Assembly: GCF_024734895.1 (NCBI RefSeq)
Contig: NZ_CP091430.1
Location: forward strand, 3,242,501-3,306,500
DNA length: 64,000 nucleotides
Reading direction: 5' to 3'
Source of the DNA: Paenibacillus spongiae
GTDB lineage: Bacteria; Bacillota; Bacilli; Paenibacillales; Paenibacillaceae
In this document: positions 25,078 to 34,604 of the stretch, in pieces
How the letters are laid out: every line of letters starts with the position of its first letter
How positions within the stretch are numbered: the stretch's first letter is position 1
Notes under the pieces: model-generated
Seen by the model: only the letters and a program-made list of their open reading frames with translations
Databases searched by the model: none
Told to the model about the DNA's origin: nothing
Program-made: the position numbers and the translations under genes

Positions 25078-26643
25078 CTAGCTACGCTTCGGGTAGATGC
25101 GGCGCAGAATGGGAACCTTGCCGAAGTCGTCTTTGTTCATCGCATCCGTCCATAACAGCCCTGCCAGATATACGAGCAACGAGAGTGCAATCGAACCCGC
25201 GATGGCAAACAGGTAGGGGATAGCGGCATATCCGTGCAAGTATAGCCATGCATAATGTCCGCTGACAGCCATTAATAACGAACATAGCGCGACCTTCATG
25301 ATCATGCGGATTTCGATTGACAGCCCGATACTGCGCGACACGGAATAGAAATTAAATAACGTCAATAAGCTAATGCCAATATTGATCCCCATAATAACGC
25401 CGACAATACCGAGCTTCGTCCCGAATAGGACGATGCATCCGATCTTGATCAGCGTCGATAGAATGAAATTAACCATCGTCGTTTTGGCTTTGCCAATCCC
25501 GAGAAGAACCGCATGCAGCGGACCTTCAAAATAATGAAGGATAAATATAGGGGCGATCAGCCTCAGAAGCTTTCCCGCTTCGGGAGCCTGATATAGCATT
25601 GTCGTAAGAGGATCGGCCCATACGAACAGAATGACCGTACTGGGAGCGCCGACGAGAAGCGATATACGGAGAGCTTGTTCGACCCGATGATGGATTAATA
25701 GACGATTATTCTGGGCTTTGGCTTCGCTTATCGCCGGCAGCAACGCGGTCGAGATCGATTGGGTAATAAAGCTGGGCAGGAACAATAAAGGGAATGTATA
25801 CCCAGCCAGTAATCCATATGTTTTAGTCGCCATCACAGCACTTGAGCCGGAAATAATTAAACTCTTCGTAATCAATATGGGCTGGAATGCTCTGTATATG
25901 GAATCGATGATGCCGTTGCCTGTGGTAGGCAATCCGATTCGCAGCAAATCCAGGAATGTCCTCCGCCCTTGGTGGAGGTGAGTGAGCAGCCGGTCGCCGG
26001 ATGGCTTCTTTACCCTGGACAGCTTGAACATGGATATCAAGTAAAGCAAAGCAAATCCCTCTCCAATGACACTGCTGACCATAGCCCCTGCTGCAGCGTA
26101 TTCTATTCCATAGGGGAGTAGAAGATGTACAAGTCCGATAATAAAGCCTATGCGAAGCAGTTGTTCAATGACTTGCGAATAAGCTAGCGGCTTCATATTC
26201 AATCTTCCTCTAAAATAACCTTTCAGCACCGAAGAGACAGCCACGATCGGCGCAATCGGCGTAATCGCCAGCATCGCGTAATAGGCCCGCTGATCCGTTA
26301 ATAGGTGATGGGAAATCAGCTTCGCGCCAATAAAAGTGAGAAGGGTCAGAAGCAGGCTTAAGGATGCCGTAACGGTTAAGGACACGACGAGAATCCGTTT
26401 CACCTTATGGGGATGCCCCTGCGCCTCGGCTTCAGCTACTAATTTCGATATCGCGACAGGCAATCCGAGACAGGTTAGCGTGATCACGAGCGGGATCAGA
26501 GGCTGAGCCATCATTAATAAACCGATGCCCTCGGTTCCCAGCATTCGGGCCAGTATGATTCCATTGATGAAGCCAAGAATACGGCTGATGAATGCCGCGC
26601 CCGTCAGAATAAACGTTCCCCGGATAAAGGATTGCCTCTGCAT
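25078..26643 (-). CDS. SpoVB-type MOP superfamily flippase / polysaccharide transporter
   Basis: Integral membrane protein, 521 residues, with about 14 hydrophobic segments. The start RQSFIRGTFILTGAAFISRILGF and LARMLGTEGIGLLMMAQPL match the SpoVB/MurJ-like oligosaccharidyl-lipid flippases of sporulating Firmicutes. I use ATG 26643; TTG 26655 is possible but neither has a strong binding site. SpoVB acts in spore cortex synthesis; paralogues export polysaccharides. Standing alone here, it may be a paralogue rather than spoVB itself. Confidence 0.85.
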   Translation of the reverse strand: MQRQSFIRGTFILTGAAFISRILGFINGIILARMLGTEGIGLLMMAQPLIPLVITLTCLGLPVAISKLVAEAEAQGHPHKVKRILVVSLTVTASLSLLLTLLTFIGAKLISHHLLTDQRAYYAMLAITPIAPIVAVSSVLKGYFRGRLNMKPLAYSQVIEQLLRIGFIIGLVHLLLPYGIEYAAAGAMVSSVIGEGFALLYLISMFKLSRVKKPSGDRLLTHLHQGRRTFLDLLRIGLPTTGNGIIDSIYRAFQPILITKSLIISGSSAVMATKTYGLLAGYTFPLLFLPSFITQSISTALLPAISEAKAQNNRLLIHHRVEQALRISLLVGAPSTVILFVWADPLTTMLYQAPEAGKLLRLIAPIFILHYFEGPLHAVLLGIGKAKTTMVNFILSTLIKIGCIVLFGTKLGIVGVIMGINIGISLLTLFNFYSVSRSIGLSIEIRMIMKVALCSLLMAVSGHYAWLYLHGYAAIPYLFAIAGSIALSLLVYLAGLLWTDAMNKDDFGKVPILRRIYPKRS

Positions 26644-26825
26644 ATCATCTATCAACTCGCTTTCTTGCTTATATATACTCGTCTATGAATCAATTAATGA
26701 ATAAACATGAGGTTATGTTTGTAATTAGTAGGGAAGGTCAGCGGCTATTAAAATGATAGATGGGTGAGTTAAATGAGGGTGTCGACCTGGCTTTGTGTGA
26801 CGACGTTCTGACCGGAAGGCCAAAT

Positions 26826-26847
26826 AGACCCTTACGTATAAGGGTCT
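26826..26847 (-). terminator. terminator of the ketone-body operon
   Basis: Perfect 9-bp stem AGACCCTTA / TAAGGGTCT with a 4-nt loop, 26 nt beyond the last gene on the minus strand; tail is short (ATTTGG). Confidence 0.65.
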
Positions 26848-26872
26848 TCATTGGCGTTGTCCGCGATGGGCA

Positions 26873-27658
26873 TTATTGGGCCGTATAGCCCCCGTCGAGA
26901 ATGACGGCCTGGCCTGTTACGCCTTTGGCTTGCTCGCTTGCCAGAAACAGGGCATAATCGGCGACTTCTTTCGTTTCCAGTAATCGGCGCTGAGGGACCA
27001 GCGGGTAGATGACTTCTTCCAATACTTTATCCAGCTCCACCTGGCGGGCTCGTGCGAGCTCCTGCAGCTGGCCCCGAACCAATGGGGTATCCACATAGCC
27101 TGGACATAGCGCATTCACGGTAATCCCGAAGGGGGCAGCCTCCAATGCTGCCACCTTCGTTAAGCCGATGATTCCGTGCTTGGCGCTGTTATAGGCGGCT
27201 TTCCCCGCGAAGCCGACCAGCCCGTTGATGGAGGAAAGATTCAGAATTCGGCCATACCGCTGCTGCTTCATATAAGAAAGCGCATGTTTAATGGCGATGA
27301 AGGGGGCAGTGAGCATGATCTTAAGCATCAGCTCGAAGGTTTCGGTTGGAAAATCCTCGATCGGAGCAATATGCTGAATCCCCGCGTTATTAATGAGGAC
27401 ATCCAATCGCCCGAAACGCTCGATCGTCTGATCAATGAGGCTGATGACATCCGCCTCCGCGGTCATGTCCGCCTGTATGGCGGCAGCGCTGCCGCCTGAT
27501 CGTAAGACCTTCTGCAAGGCAGCCTCCAATTGAGGCGCATTGCGGTCCGATAATACGACAGTTGCGCCTTGCTCTGCGAAGGATTCGGCAATGCGGCAGC
27601 CGATTCCTTGAGCAGAACCCGTCACGATAACTACACGGCTCGTGTAAGAGCCGTTCAT
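26873..27658 (-). CDS. bdhA: 3-hydroxybutyrate dehydrogenase (SDR family)
   Basis: NAD-dependent oxidation of D-3-hydroxybutyrate to acetoacetate. Classical short-chain dehydrogenase of 261 residues: cofactor loop TGSAQGIG, NNAGIQH, catalytic Ser in LNLSSING and Tyr-x3-Lys in AAYNSAKHG. The segment following the catalytic lysine (GYVDTPLVRGQLQELAR, IYPLVPQRRLL) is characteristic of 3-hydroxybutyrate dehydrogenases. GGAGG lies 7 nt before ATG 27658, which overlaps the stop of scoB by 1 nt. Last gene of the operon. Confidence 0.88.
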   Translation of the reverse strand: MNGSYTSRVVIVTGSAQGIGCRIAESFAEQGATVVLSDRNAPQLEAALQKVLRSGGSAAAIQADMTAEADVISLIDQTIERFGRLDVLINNAGIQHIAPIEDFPTETFELMLKIMLTAPFIAIKHALSYMKQQRYGRILNLSSINGLVGFAGKAAYNSAKHGIIGLTKVAALEAAPFGITVNALCPGYVDTPLVRGQLQELARARQVELDKVLEEVIYPLVPQRRLLETKEVADYALFLASEQAKGVTGQAVILDGGYTAQ

Positions 27659-28323
27659 TAATAGGCCTCCAGAAGGACATGTTCCGATACACGCAGTTGA
27701 GGCTCTGTCGCACTGCGGATATCATCGATTGTATAGCCATGCGCGACTTCTGCCAGGAGCAGTCCTTCACTCGTGACATCGATCACGGCCCGGTCTGTAA
27801 TGATCCGATGCACGACTTTTGCACCGGTCAAGGGCAGGCTGCACGTCTTCACTATTTTCGGCTGTCCGGATTTGTTGACATGGTCCATAATAACGACGAC
27901 TTTCCTGGCCCCATGCACCAGATCCATCGCGCCGCCCATGCCTTTGACCATCTTGCCGGGGATCGTCCAATTGGCCAGATCACCCGCTTCAGATACTTCC
28001 ATGCCTCCCAGAATGGCAAGATGTATATGTCCGCCCCGGATCATGGCGAAGGAATCCGCGCTGTCGAAATAGGAGGCGCCCGGAATGGCCGTCACCGTTT
28101 CCTTGCCCGCATTGATAAGATCGGGATCGACTTGATCGGGAGCCGGATATGGACCGATACCAAGCAGGCCGTTCTCCGAATGCAGAACGATCCGTTTGTC
28201 CGGCGAAATATAATTGGCGACTAAGGTAGGAATGCCGATACCAAGATTAACGTAATAGCCGTCCTGCAATTCTTTTTCCGCTCGCATCGCGATTCGTTCC
28301 CTGATTCCTGGCCGTTCACTCAT
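27658..28323 (-). CDS. scoB: 3-oxoacid CoA-transferase subunit B
   Basis: Beta subunit of succinyl-CoA:3-ketoacid (or acetate:acetoacetate) CoA-transferase. The catalytic glutamate lies in [22 protein letters not shown] and SAMIRGGH-type segments ([17 protein letters not shown]) are family hallmarks. The start is ATG 28323 with GGGGGAG 8 nt upstream; GTG 28344 would be longer but abuts the scoA stop. Works with scoA, immediately upstream. Confidence 0.92.
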   Translation of the reverse strand: MSERPGIRERIAMRAEKELQDGYYVNLGIGIPTLVANYISPDKRIVLHSENGLLGIGPYPAPDQVDPDLINAGKETVTAIPGASYFDSADSFAMIRGGHIHLAILGGMEVSEAGDLANWTIPGKMVKGMGGAMDLVHGARKVVVIMDHVNKSGQPKIVKTCSLPLTGAKVVHRIITDRAVIDVTSEGLLLAEVAHGYTIDDIRSATEPQLRVSEHVLLEAY

Positions 28324-28344
28324 TCTTCCATCTCCCCCGGACAC

Positions 28345-29037
28345 TTATTTGGTGTGCGTAGTAAGCCGTTCAATTCGTTTCTTTTGTTCGCCTACGATCA
28401 TGCTCTGCACATAAATACCCGGGGTATCGATAGAACCGGGATCCAAGCTGCCGATCTCCACGAGCTCCTCGATCTCGGCAATTGTCACTTTGCCGGCACT
28501 GGCCATCATCGGATTAAAATTGCGGGCCGTCTTGTTATAAATCAAATTGCCCATCCGGTCCCCCCGGGCAGCGCGGATTAAGCTGAAATCTGCCGTTAAG
28601 GCATGCTCCAGAATGTATTCCTTGCCCCCGAACATACGGGTTTCTCGTCCCTCAGCCAGAAGAGTTCCGACACCCGCAGGCGTATAGAATGCTGGAATGC
28701 CCGCACCTCCAGCCCGAATGCGTTCGGCCAGCGTTCCCTGCGGCACCAGCTGTGCCTCGACTTCCCCGCTGAGAACTTGACGCTCGAACTCCTTGTTCTC
28801 GCCAACATAAGACGCGATGATCGTGCTGATCTGCTTGTTCCGAAGAAGCAGGCCGAGCCCCCAATCGTCAACGCCGCAGTTATTGGAGATGACGGTCAGA
28901 TTACGGACTCCGCTGTCGGCCAAGGCTGTAATTAAACCTTCCGGAATGCCGACAAGGCCAAATCCGCCAACCATGATCGTTGCCCCATCCGGAATGATCT
29001 TGACCGCATCGGAAAATGAGTTCATTATGGCTTTCAT
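28345..29037 (-). CDS. scoA: 3-oxoacid CoA-transferase subunit A
   Basis: Alpha subunit of the CoA-transferase that activates acetoacetate to acetoacetyl-CoA. It starts with [22 protein letters not shown], including the glycine-rich GGFG(L)xGIP motif, and has [19 protein letters not shown] 29037 follows AAGGAG at 10 nt; upstream in-frame codons to 29124 overlap the thiolase gene and are not used. Operon position between thiolase and scoB. Confidence 0.92.
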   Translation of the reverse strand: MKAIMNSFSDAVKIIPDGATIMVGGFGLVGIPEGLITALADSGVRNLTVISNNCGVDDWGLGLLLRNKQISTIIASYVGENKEFERQVLSGEVEAQLVPQGTLAERIRAGGAGIPAFYTPAGVGTLLAEGRETRMFGGKEYILEHALTADFSLIRAARGDRMGNLIYNKTARNFNPMMASAGKVTIAEIEELVEIGSLDPGSIDTPGIYVQSMIVGEQKKRIERLTTHTK

Positions 29038-29075
29038 AAGGAATCGACTCCTTACCTCATGTAGATTTGCCTTGC

Positions 29076-30281
29076 TTATATGCGCTCGACAATGGCCGCG
29101 ATCCCTTGGCCGCCGCCGATGCATAGGGCAGCCAATCCGCGTTGCGAGCCTCTGCGGCCCATCTCATGGAGCAGAGTGACAAGGACGCGGGCGCCGCTTG
29201 CTCCGATCGGATGGCCGAGTGCTATGGCTCCGCCATTCACGTTGAATTTATCGGAATCAATGTCAAAATGCTTGCTGTAAGCCAGCGCCTGTGCGGCGAA
29301 GGCTTCGTTGACTTCCAGCAGATCGATGTCGTTCATCGTTAGAGCGGTCTTCTCCAAAGCCCGTTCAGTCGCCGGAATCGGACCGGTTCCCATCATCGAA
29401 GGATCGACGCCTGCCGTAGCGTGTGCAAGTATGGTCGCGAGCGGTTTGATCCCAAGCCGGGCTGCACGGCGTTCAGACATGATCACCAATGCGGCGGCAC
29501 CGTCATTGATACCGGATGCGTTGCCAGCGGTCACCATTCCGTCCTGTCTGAAAGCGGGCCGCAATCTCGCGAGTCCCTCCAATGTTGTATCGGGGCGGGG
29601 ATACTCATCCTTGCTAACCAATTGCGTTTCGCCTTTCTTCTGAGGGATCGATACCGGGGTCATTTCGTCATCGAATTTACCGGCATCCACAGCGGCTTTG
29701 GCTTTCTGTTGGCTCTCCCATGCAAATCGATCGAGCTGCTCGCGCGTGAACCCATACTGTTCACTAATGTTCTCGGCGGTAATTCCCATATGGTAATCGT
29801 TCGCGGCGCACCATAGGCCATCTTGAATCATGGAATCGACTGCGGTCTGATGCCCCATTCGATAACCGGAACGGGCACCATGCAATAGATAGGGGGCTAA
29901 GGTCATATTTTCCATACCGCCGGCAACGATAATGTCGCGCTCGCCGCAGCATATGGCGTTGAACGCAAGGCTGACGGCCTTCATTCCTGAGCCGCATACA
30001 TGATTAATCGTCATTGCGGGTGCATGAATGGAAAGACCTGCCGACAGAGCCGCTTGCCGAGCGGGGTTCTGTCCAAGGCCTGCCTGAAGAACGTTACCCA
30101 TGACAGCCTCGTCTACTTCCTGGGGATTAATGCCCGCGCGCCGTACGGCTTCTGCGATGACGACAGAGCCAAGACGAACTGCGGACACGTCCTTATACAA
30201 CCCATTCAAGCTGCCAATTGGCGTACGTACTGCGCTTGCGATAACCACGTTGTTCATCGTCCGTGCTTTAACCCCCGTCAA
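29076..30281 (-). CDS. acetyl-CoA C-acetyltransferase (thiolase)
   Basis: Thiolase II, about 393-401 residues, cleaving acetoacetyl-CoA to two acetyl-CoA or the reverse. Nucleophile Cys in [10 protein letters not shown], active-site [18 protein letters not shown] and the second Cys in CIGGGQG are all present. Start: TTG 30281 has AGGAAGG 8-9 nt upstream, inside the end of the hbd gene; ATG 30257, at the usual family start [15 protein letters not shown], lacks a good binding site. Second gene of the operon. Confidence 0.92.
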   Translation of the reverse strand: MTGVKARTMNNVVIASAVRTPIGSLNGLYKDVSAVRLGSVVIAEAVRRAGINPQEVDEAVMGNVLQAGLGQNPARQAALSAGLSIHAPAMTINHVCGSGMKAVSLAFNAICCGERDIIVAGGMENMTLAPYLLHGARSGYRMGHQTAVDSMIQDGLWCAANDYHMGITAENISEQYGFTREQLDRFAWESQQKAKAAVDAGKFDDEMTPVSIPQKKGETQLVSKDEYPRPDTTLEGLARLRPAFRQDGMVTAGNASGINDGAAALVIMSERRAARLGIKPLATILAHATAGVDPSMMGTGPIPATERALEKTALTMNDIDLLEVNEAFAAQALAYSKHFDIDSDKFNVNGGAIALGHPIGASGARVLVTLLHEMGRRGSQRGLAALCIGGGQGIAAIVERI

Positions 30282-30286
30282 GACAA

Positions 30287-31159
30287 TCACCCTTCCTGGT
30301 GAAAATTCGATTTGAGTGTAAGCAAGCGCTGCAGGCTGCTCCGAAGCCGATCTGCAGTACGATATACATCATCATATTCATAGAAGCCGCGTCCGCTCTT
30401 AACGCCAAGCTCACCGCGGCCTGTTTTTTCAACGATGGACTGCGGTGCTTCGATGCTGTTAGCCAGTTCCGGGAAGAGATGACCGGTCACTTTGGCCCAG
30501 ATGTCCAGTCCGCCAAGATCTGCGACCTCGAACGGACCTTTGAATGCCCAGCGCAAGCCGAGACCTTCTCGAACTGCCGTGTCGATCTGGGCGGCATCGG
30601 CAACACCATTTTCCAGCAAGTAACATGCTTCTCTCATTAATGCGGCTTGCAAACGGTTGGCGATAAAGCCGGGAATGTCCTTGTTCAAGACTACAGGTGA
30701 TTTTCCGCATCGCTGCAGCAAGGAGGCGACTTCACATACTATGCTTGAGGATGTTGAAGGCAAGGCGACAATCTCTACCAGCGGAATGTAATCGGCAGGA
30801 TTGAAGAAGTGGGTGATGAGCATGCGGTCACGGATCGCTAAGTCCGCAGTCAGGTCATGAAGCTGGAAGGTCGATGTGTTGGAGGCGACGATCGCTGACG
30901 GTTTAATGAGTTTGTCCAGCCGACCGAATATTTCACGCTTAATGTCCATTTGTTCGGGAACGGCTTCCACAATCAGGTCCGCTTCTGAAACCGCTTTCTC
31001 AAAATCGTTTGCCAAGACAAGAGAGGGTGGAAGAAATGGGTCTGATAGCGGCTGTATATTCGGGTCGTATACGGTCACCCGGCAGCCGTGACCGGCAAAC
31101 AGCCGGGCGATTCCCAGTCCCATCGTTCCTGCTCCCAATACGGTAATGGCTGTAATCAT
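30287..31159 (-). CDS. 3-hydroxyacyl-CoA (3-hydroxybutyryl-CoA) dehydrogenase
   Basis: NAD-dependent dehydrogenase of about 290 residues. Rossmann motif [10 protein letters not shown] at the N-terminus; catalytic His in [18 protein letters not shown], followed by [14 protein letters not shown] and the all-helical C-terminal domain with [16 protein letters not shown] is 6 nt upstream of ATG 31159. It is first in the operon, so it links 3-hydroxybutyryl-CoA to acetoacetyl-CoA next to thiolase. The LysR gene is divergent. Confidence 0.9.
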   Translation of the reverse strand: MITAITVLGAGTMGLGIARLFAGHGCRVTVYDPNIQPLSDPFLPPSLVLANDFEKAVSEADLIVEAVPEQMDIKREIFGRLDKLIKPSAIVASNTSTFQLHDLTADLAIRDRMLITHFFNPADYIPLVEIVALPSTSSSIVCEVASLLQRCGKSPVVLNKDIPGFIANRLQAALMREACYLLENGVADAAQIDTAVREGLGLRWAFKGPFEVADLGGLDIWAKVTGHLFPELANSIEAPQSIVEKTGRGELGVKSGRGFYEYDDVYRTADRLRSSLQRLLTLKSNFHQEG

Positions 31160-31278
31160 AACAAGCCTCCTTGGCGATATCATTAATCACATTGTACTCG
31201 CGGCATTTCTATGAGTAAAATACATATAAGGCATACTATTTATTCCATTTTTCAATAGATAAAGGGTGTGGCAGGACG

Positions 31279-32169
31279 ATGGATTTACGGCAATTAAGCT
31301 ATTTTCTCGAGGTCGCTCAGCACGCGAGCTTCTCTAAGGCAAGCCAATCGATTCATCTCTCGCAGCCCACGCTAAGCAAAATGGTGAGGAACCTGGAGAA
31401 TGAACTGGGCATCGTTCTCTTCGACCGATCCACCCGTAGAGTCGTGTTGACGGAAGCAGGCAAATTGGTTCAGACGCACGCGCAAGCAGTCATCAATGCC
31501 AGGCAGCAGCTGTTAGCTGCGGTAGAAGACTTAACGGAGATGAGAAGGGGACAATTTGCGTTGGGACTGCCTCCGGTCATCGGGGCAAGCTTCTTTCCGA
31601 AGGTCATTGCGGATTTTCATCAGCTGCATCCTGACATCGCGATCCATATCGTGGAAGAGGGAGGCAAACGGATCGAACAGCTTCTCCTTGAAGGGAAGAT
31701 TAATCTGGGGGTCATCGTGCTGCCTGTCGATGAAGGATTATTCGACATTATCCCAATCGTGCAGCGGCATCTGAACCTCGTTCTCCCCCACGCGCATCCG
31801 TTGTCCAGGAAACGAAAGGTTCGGCTTGCGGACCTGAGGGATGAGCCATTCATCCTGTTTCGCCAGGAATTCAATTTGCATGACCGCGTGAAGGCAGCCT
31901 GTATTCGGGAGGGATTCGAGCCCCGGGTTGTCTATGAAAGCGCGCAATGGGATTTCATCTATGAGTTGATCTGCGCGAACCAGGGTATCTCCCTCCTTCC
32001 GGAGACGATATGCGCGAAGCTCGATACGGGCAAGGTTCGTGTCATCCGGCTGATCGAACCGAGCATCCATTGGGATTTGGCTATCATACGGAAGAAGGGA
32101 GGTTACATCTCTCAGGCGGCTCAAGGTTGGATTGAGTTCGCTCAGCATGTGTTTGCGAATCGTCAGTAA
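31279..32169 (+). CDS. LysR family transcriptional regulator
   Basis: Protein of 296 residues with the standard N-terminal winged helix (MDLRQLSYFLEVAQHASFSK) and a C-terminal type-2 periplasmic-binding effector domain (about 90-290). It is divergent from the hbd-thiolase-sco-bdh operon across 119 nt, the textbook arrangement for a LysR activator of a catabolic operon; acetoacetate, 3-hydroxybutyrate or a CoA ester would be reasonable co-inducers. Sequence features resemble the CidR/AlsR branch. Confidence 0.9.
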   Translation: MDLRQLSYFLEVAQHASFSKASQSIHLSQPTLSKMVRNLENELGIVLFDRSTRRVVLTEAGKLVQTHAQAVINARQQLLAAVEDLTEMRRGQFALGLPPVIGASFFPKVIADFHQLHPDIAIHIVEEGGKRIEQLLLEGKINLGVIVLPVDEGLFDIIPIVQRHLNLVLPHAHPLSRKRKVRLADLRDEPFILFRQEFNLHDRVKAACIREGFEPRVVYESAQWDFIYELICANQGISLLPETICAKLDTGKVRVIRLIEPSIHWDLAIIRKKGGYISQAAQGWIEFAQHVFANRQ

Positions 32170-32205
32170 AGCTCATTTTGTATTCTGTCGAGGGAGGGAA
32201 CGGGG

Positions 32206-32559
32206 ATGGCTCATTCACAATCGCTATCAGTAGGAGGCGTGTTGGTTAAAGACGGTGAAGTGTTATTGGTTCAAATCGGTTACGGAAACAATAGAGGGCA
32301 GTGGATGATACCGGGAGGACTCGTGGACCCGGGGGAGTCATTAGAGGAAGCTGTCGTACGGGAGGTTCGGGAAGAAACGGGATTATCCGTTCAGCCGAGC
32401 CGGATCATTGCAATCCGCAGCGGGGTAGTACGCTTCAAGCGTCTGGAGCTCCTTATTGACATAGGGGTAACGAGGCCAATAAAAAAGACACCTTGCCGGT
32501 GTCAGTTGTTGTTTTTGGGTGATTTTAAATTAAGGGGCACCTATTCCGGCTCCCTATAA
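32206..32559 (+). pseudogene. truncated NUDIX hydrolase
   Basis: Residues 1-90 are a good NUDIX domain: [14 protein letters not shown] and the Nudix box from [13 protein letters not shown] to VREETGL (G-x5-E-x7-REVREETG). After about residue 90 the sequence changes to [16 protein letters not shown], coding from an AT-rich block that contains a GACACC/GGTGTC hairpin and TTTAAATTAAGGGG, not a NUDIX C-terminus. The remaining ~50 residues of a typical protein are missing. GAGGGAGG precedes ATG 32206. Probably non-functional, although the box itself is intact. Confidence 0.65.
32483..32530. other. AT-rich block with hairpin, possible insertion-sequence end remnant
   Basis: A-run, hairpin GACACC-TTGCC-GGTGTC (32487-32503), then GTTTTTGGG and TTTTAAATTAAGGGGCACC. 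Composition differs from flanks and it interrupts the NUDIX gene. No transposase is attached, so the IS family is not assigned. Confidence 0.35.
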
Positions 32560-32622
32560 TCGTATTATAAACGGCGGTTTAATATAAGTCTATACTTGTT
32601 GGAAAAAATTCTATATCCTATT

Positions 32623-32657
32623 TCATGCCGGATTAAATATTACCTAGATCGGCATGA
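32623..32657 (+). promoter_or_regulatory. hairpin covering the start codon of the first ABC gene
   Basis: 8-bp perfect stem TCATGCCG (32623-32630) / CGGCATGA (32650-32657), whose 3' arm contains ATG 32654. Such a stem would hide the start codon unless opened. Confidence 0.45.
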
Positions 32658-34519
32658 GGGGGATGGATATTACGAAGTATATACGCTGCTTCTTGGATTC
32701 AGCATCGATCTTGTACCGGGTGGAACGTTCGCCTGTTCTCGTATTGGCCGTCATGCTGCTCTTGGGTACCTTCATCATGCCTGTGGAGCTGTGGCTGGTC
32801 AAGACGCTCGTCGACCGCGTTCAAGCATGGGCTGCCCCAGCCCCGATCGGCCCTATACTTGCAGCAGCTTCTTGGTTGGCCGCGCTCATGATCATCAACA
32901 ATATCGGATTCGTCCCTGTCCCGCTCGCCATGACAAGATTGAGCGAAATTGGCACGCTCGAGGAACAGCGGCTTCTGCTGTATAAAACCTCCAAACTTCC
33001 TCTCACTCTGGTTGAAGCGCCTCGCATGAAGGATCTCCGCGAACGCGCGCTGCAGGTCTCATTATTTACCGTTTACGATACAGGCTGTCAGCTGCTGCAG
33101 GTTTCGCTGCAGTCGGCGGTATTAATTGCACTCATGCTGGCATACGGCCAATGGATCCCGGTTATCGCGATCAGCGCGGCGGCACTGCTCCAAATGTACG
33201 TTATGGGGAAGTCAGCTGCAAGCCTCGAGCGGTTAAGCCGCGAGCAGACATCGGGCAGCAGACTGCTCCGGCATTATGCAGCGCTGATGACGAAACGCGA
33301 AGCGGCCAAGGAAATCCGTCTGTTCGATATCGGAACGATCTTGTCCGGACGCTGGTTAGAGCTGTACCAAAGACAATCGCGTGAAAAATGGACCATCGTC
33401 CGTTCCTCCGAGCTGCGCAAGATCGGACCGGAGCTGCTCATGGTACTCGTCGGTGGATTGCTCGTCTCGCTGCTCGTATTGCTGCCGGGAGCAAGCAAGC
33501 TTACCGCCGGTGAATTCACGTTGTTATTCATGGCTTTGACGCTGCTGTTGTCGCAGTTGAAGAGCCTGATCGGTCATGCAGCCTCCATGCAGACCCAATA
33601 TATGAGATGGGCAGATTTTCGAGCCTATATGAATCTTGAAGAAGATCATAGATTCGAGATTCACCATGCATTGGAGGCTCGAAACACAGATACGTCAGGT
33701 AAGGCTGAGACCGCTAATATTGGCACAGTCATAAGAAAATACTCGGACAGCATTACAGAGAGTCCACCCAACGAAACTGTGCGCGGGACGTCATTGGAAA
33801 TCCGCAAGCTTCATTATCGTTATCCCAACACTGAACGGGAGACGCTGCACGATATCAGTCTGACGATTCCTTCGGGCTGCAGGGCTGCTCTGGTCGGCGA
33901 GAACGGATCGGGCAAATCGACGTTAATCAAGCTGTTGACGGGGATGTATATGCTGGATCGCGGCGAAATCGTCTGGAGCGGCGAAGGGGGAAGGAGCTTG
34001 AAGGATGGGAAGCCCGGAGAAGGTTCAATATCTGCGGTCTTTCAAGATTTTACCCGGTTGTTTGTCACGCTGCGGGAGAACGTTGCGCTTGGCAACCTGA
34101 CGGAGATGCATCATGATGCACGATTAAGGAATGCGCTTCGATCGGCGGGCAGCCGGCTTGGCGACTTGGACATGCAGATCGGTTCGCCCTTTGGCGGAAT
34201 GGAACCCTCCGGCGGGCAGTGGCAGCAGATCGCAACTGCCCGCGCGCTTCTTCGGGATGCGGGATTCGTATTCTTCGACGAGCCGACGGCAGCCCTCGAT
34301 CCTCAGACGGAGAAGAAAGCCTTCGATCTGTTCCTGCGCGTAACCGAAGGGCGTTCGGCTCTGCTTGTCACTCATCGGCTAGGGGCCGCGAAGCTGGCGG
34401 ATGTCATATTCGTCCTCAAGCATGGCCGGCTCGTGGAGCAAGGAACCCATCAGGAGTTGATGAAACGAAAGGGGGAATACAGCCGAATGTTCCAGCTGCA
34501 GGCTTCATGGTATGCGTGA
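32654..34519 (+). CDS. ABC exporter subunit, permease-ATPase fusion, degenerate signature
   Basis: Protein of 621 residues with an N-terminal six-helix exporter domain (about 25-330) and a C-terminal ATPase: Walker A VGENGSGKST, Walker B FVFFDEPTAALD, H-loop LVTHRLG. The signature reads PSGGQWQQ rather than LSGGQ, which suggests one degenerate ATP site in a heterodimer with the following gene. A ~35-residue linker before the ATPase is low in hydrophobics. ATG 32654 lies in a hairpin and has no clear binding site; ATG 32663 is an alternative. It forms an operon with 34605. Confidence 0.87.
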   Translation: MRGMDITKYIRCFLDSASILYRVERSPVLVLAVMLLLGTFIMPVELWLVKTLVDRVQAWAAPAPIGPILAAASWLAALMIINNIGFVPVPLAMTRLSEIGTLEEQRLLLYKTSKLPLTLVEAPRMKDLRERALQVSLFTVYDTGCQLLQVSLQSAVLIALMLAYGQWIPVIAISAAALLQMYVMGKSAASLERLSREQTSGSRLLRHYAALMTKREAAKEIRLFDIGTILSGRWLELYQRQSREKWTIVRSSELRKIGPELLMVLVGGLLVSLLVLLPGASKLTAGEFTLLFMALTLLLSQLKSLIGHAASMQTQYMRWADFRAYMNLEEDHRFEIHHALEARNTDTSGKAETANIGTVIRKYSDSITESPPNETVRGTSLEIRKLHYRYPNTERETLHDISLTIPSGCRAALVGENGSGKSTLIKLLTGMYMLDRGEIVWSGEGGRSLKDGKPGEGSISAVFQDFTRLFVTLRENVALGNLTEMHHDARLRNALRSAGSRLGDLDMQIGSPFGGMEPSGGQWQQIATARALLRDAGFVFFDEPTAALDPQTEKKAFDLFLRVTEGRSALLVTHRLGAAKLADVIFVLKHGRLVEQGTHQELMKRKGEYSRMFQLQASWYA

Positions 34520-34604
34520 ACGAGCTGCGTCGCAGTGAAGCAGATGGCATAAAGATTTGACTACCCTCTGCTCGCAAATTATAACGATACGCTGGGGTGA
34601 ATGG

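Noticed and set aside
32596..32985. 129-codon open frame before the ABC gene
   Set aside because: Overlaps the ABC gene in another frame, and the ABC frame carries clear transporter motifs.
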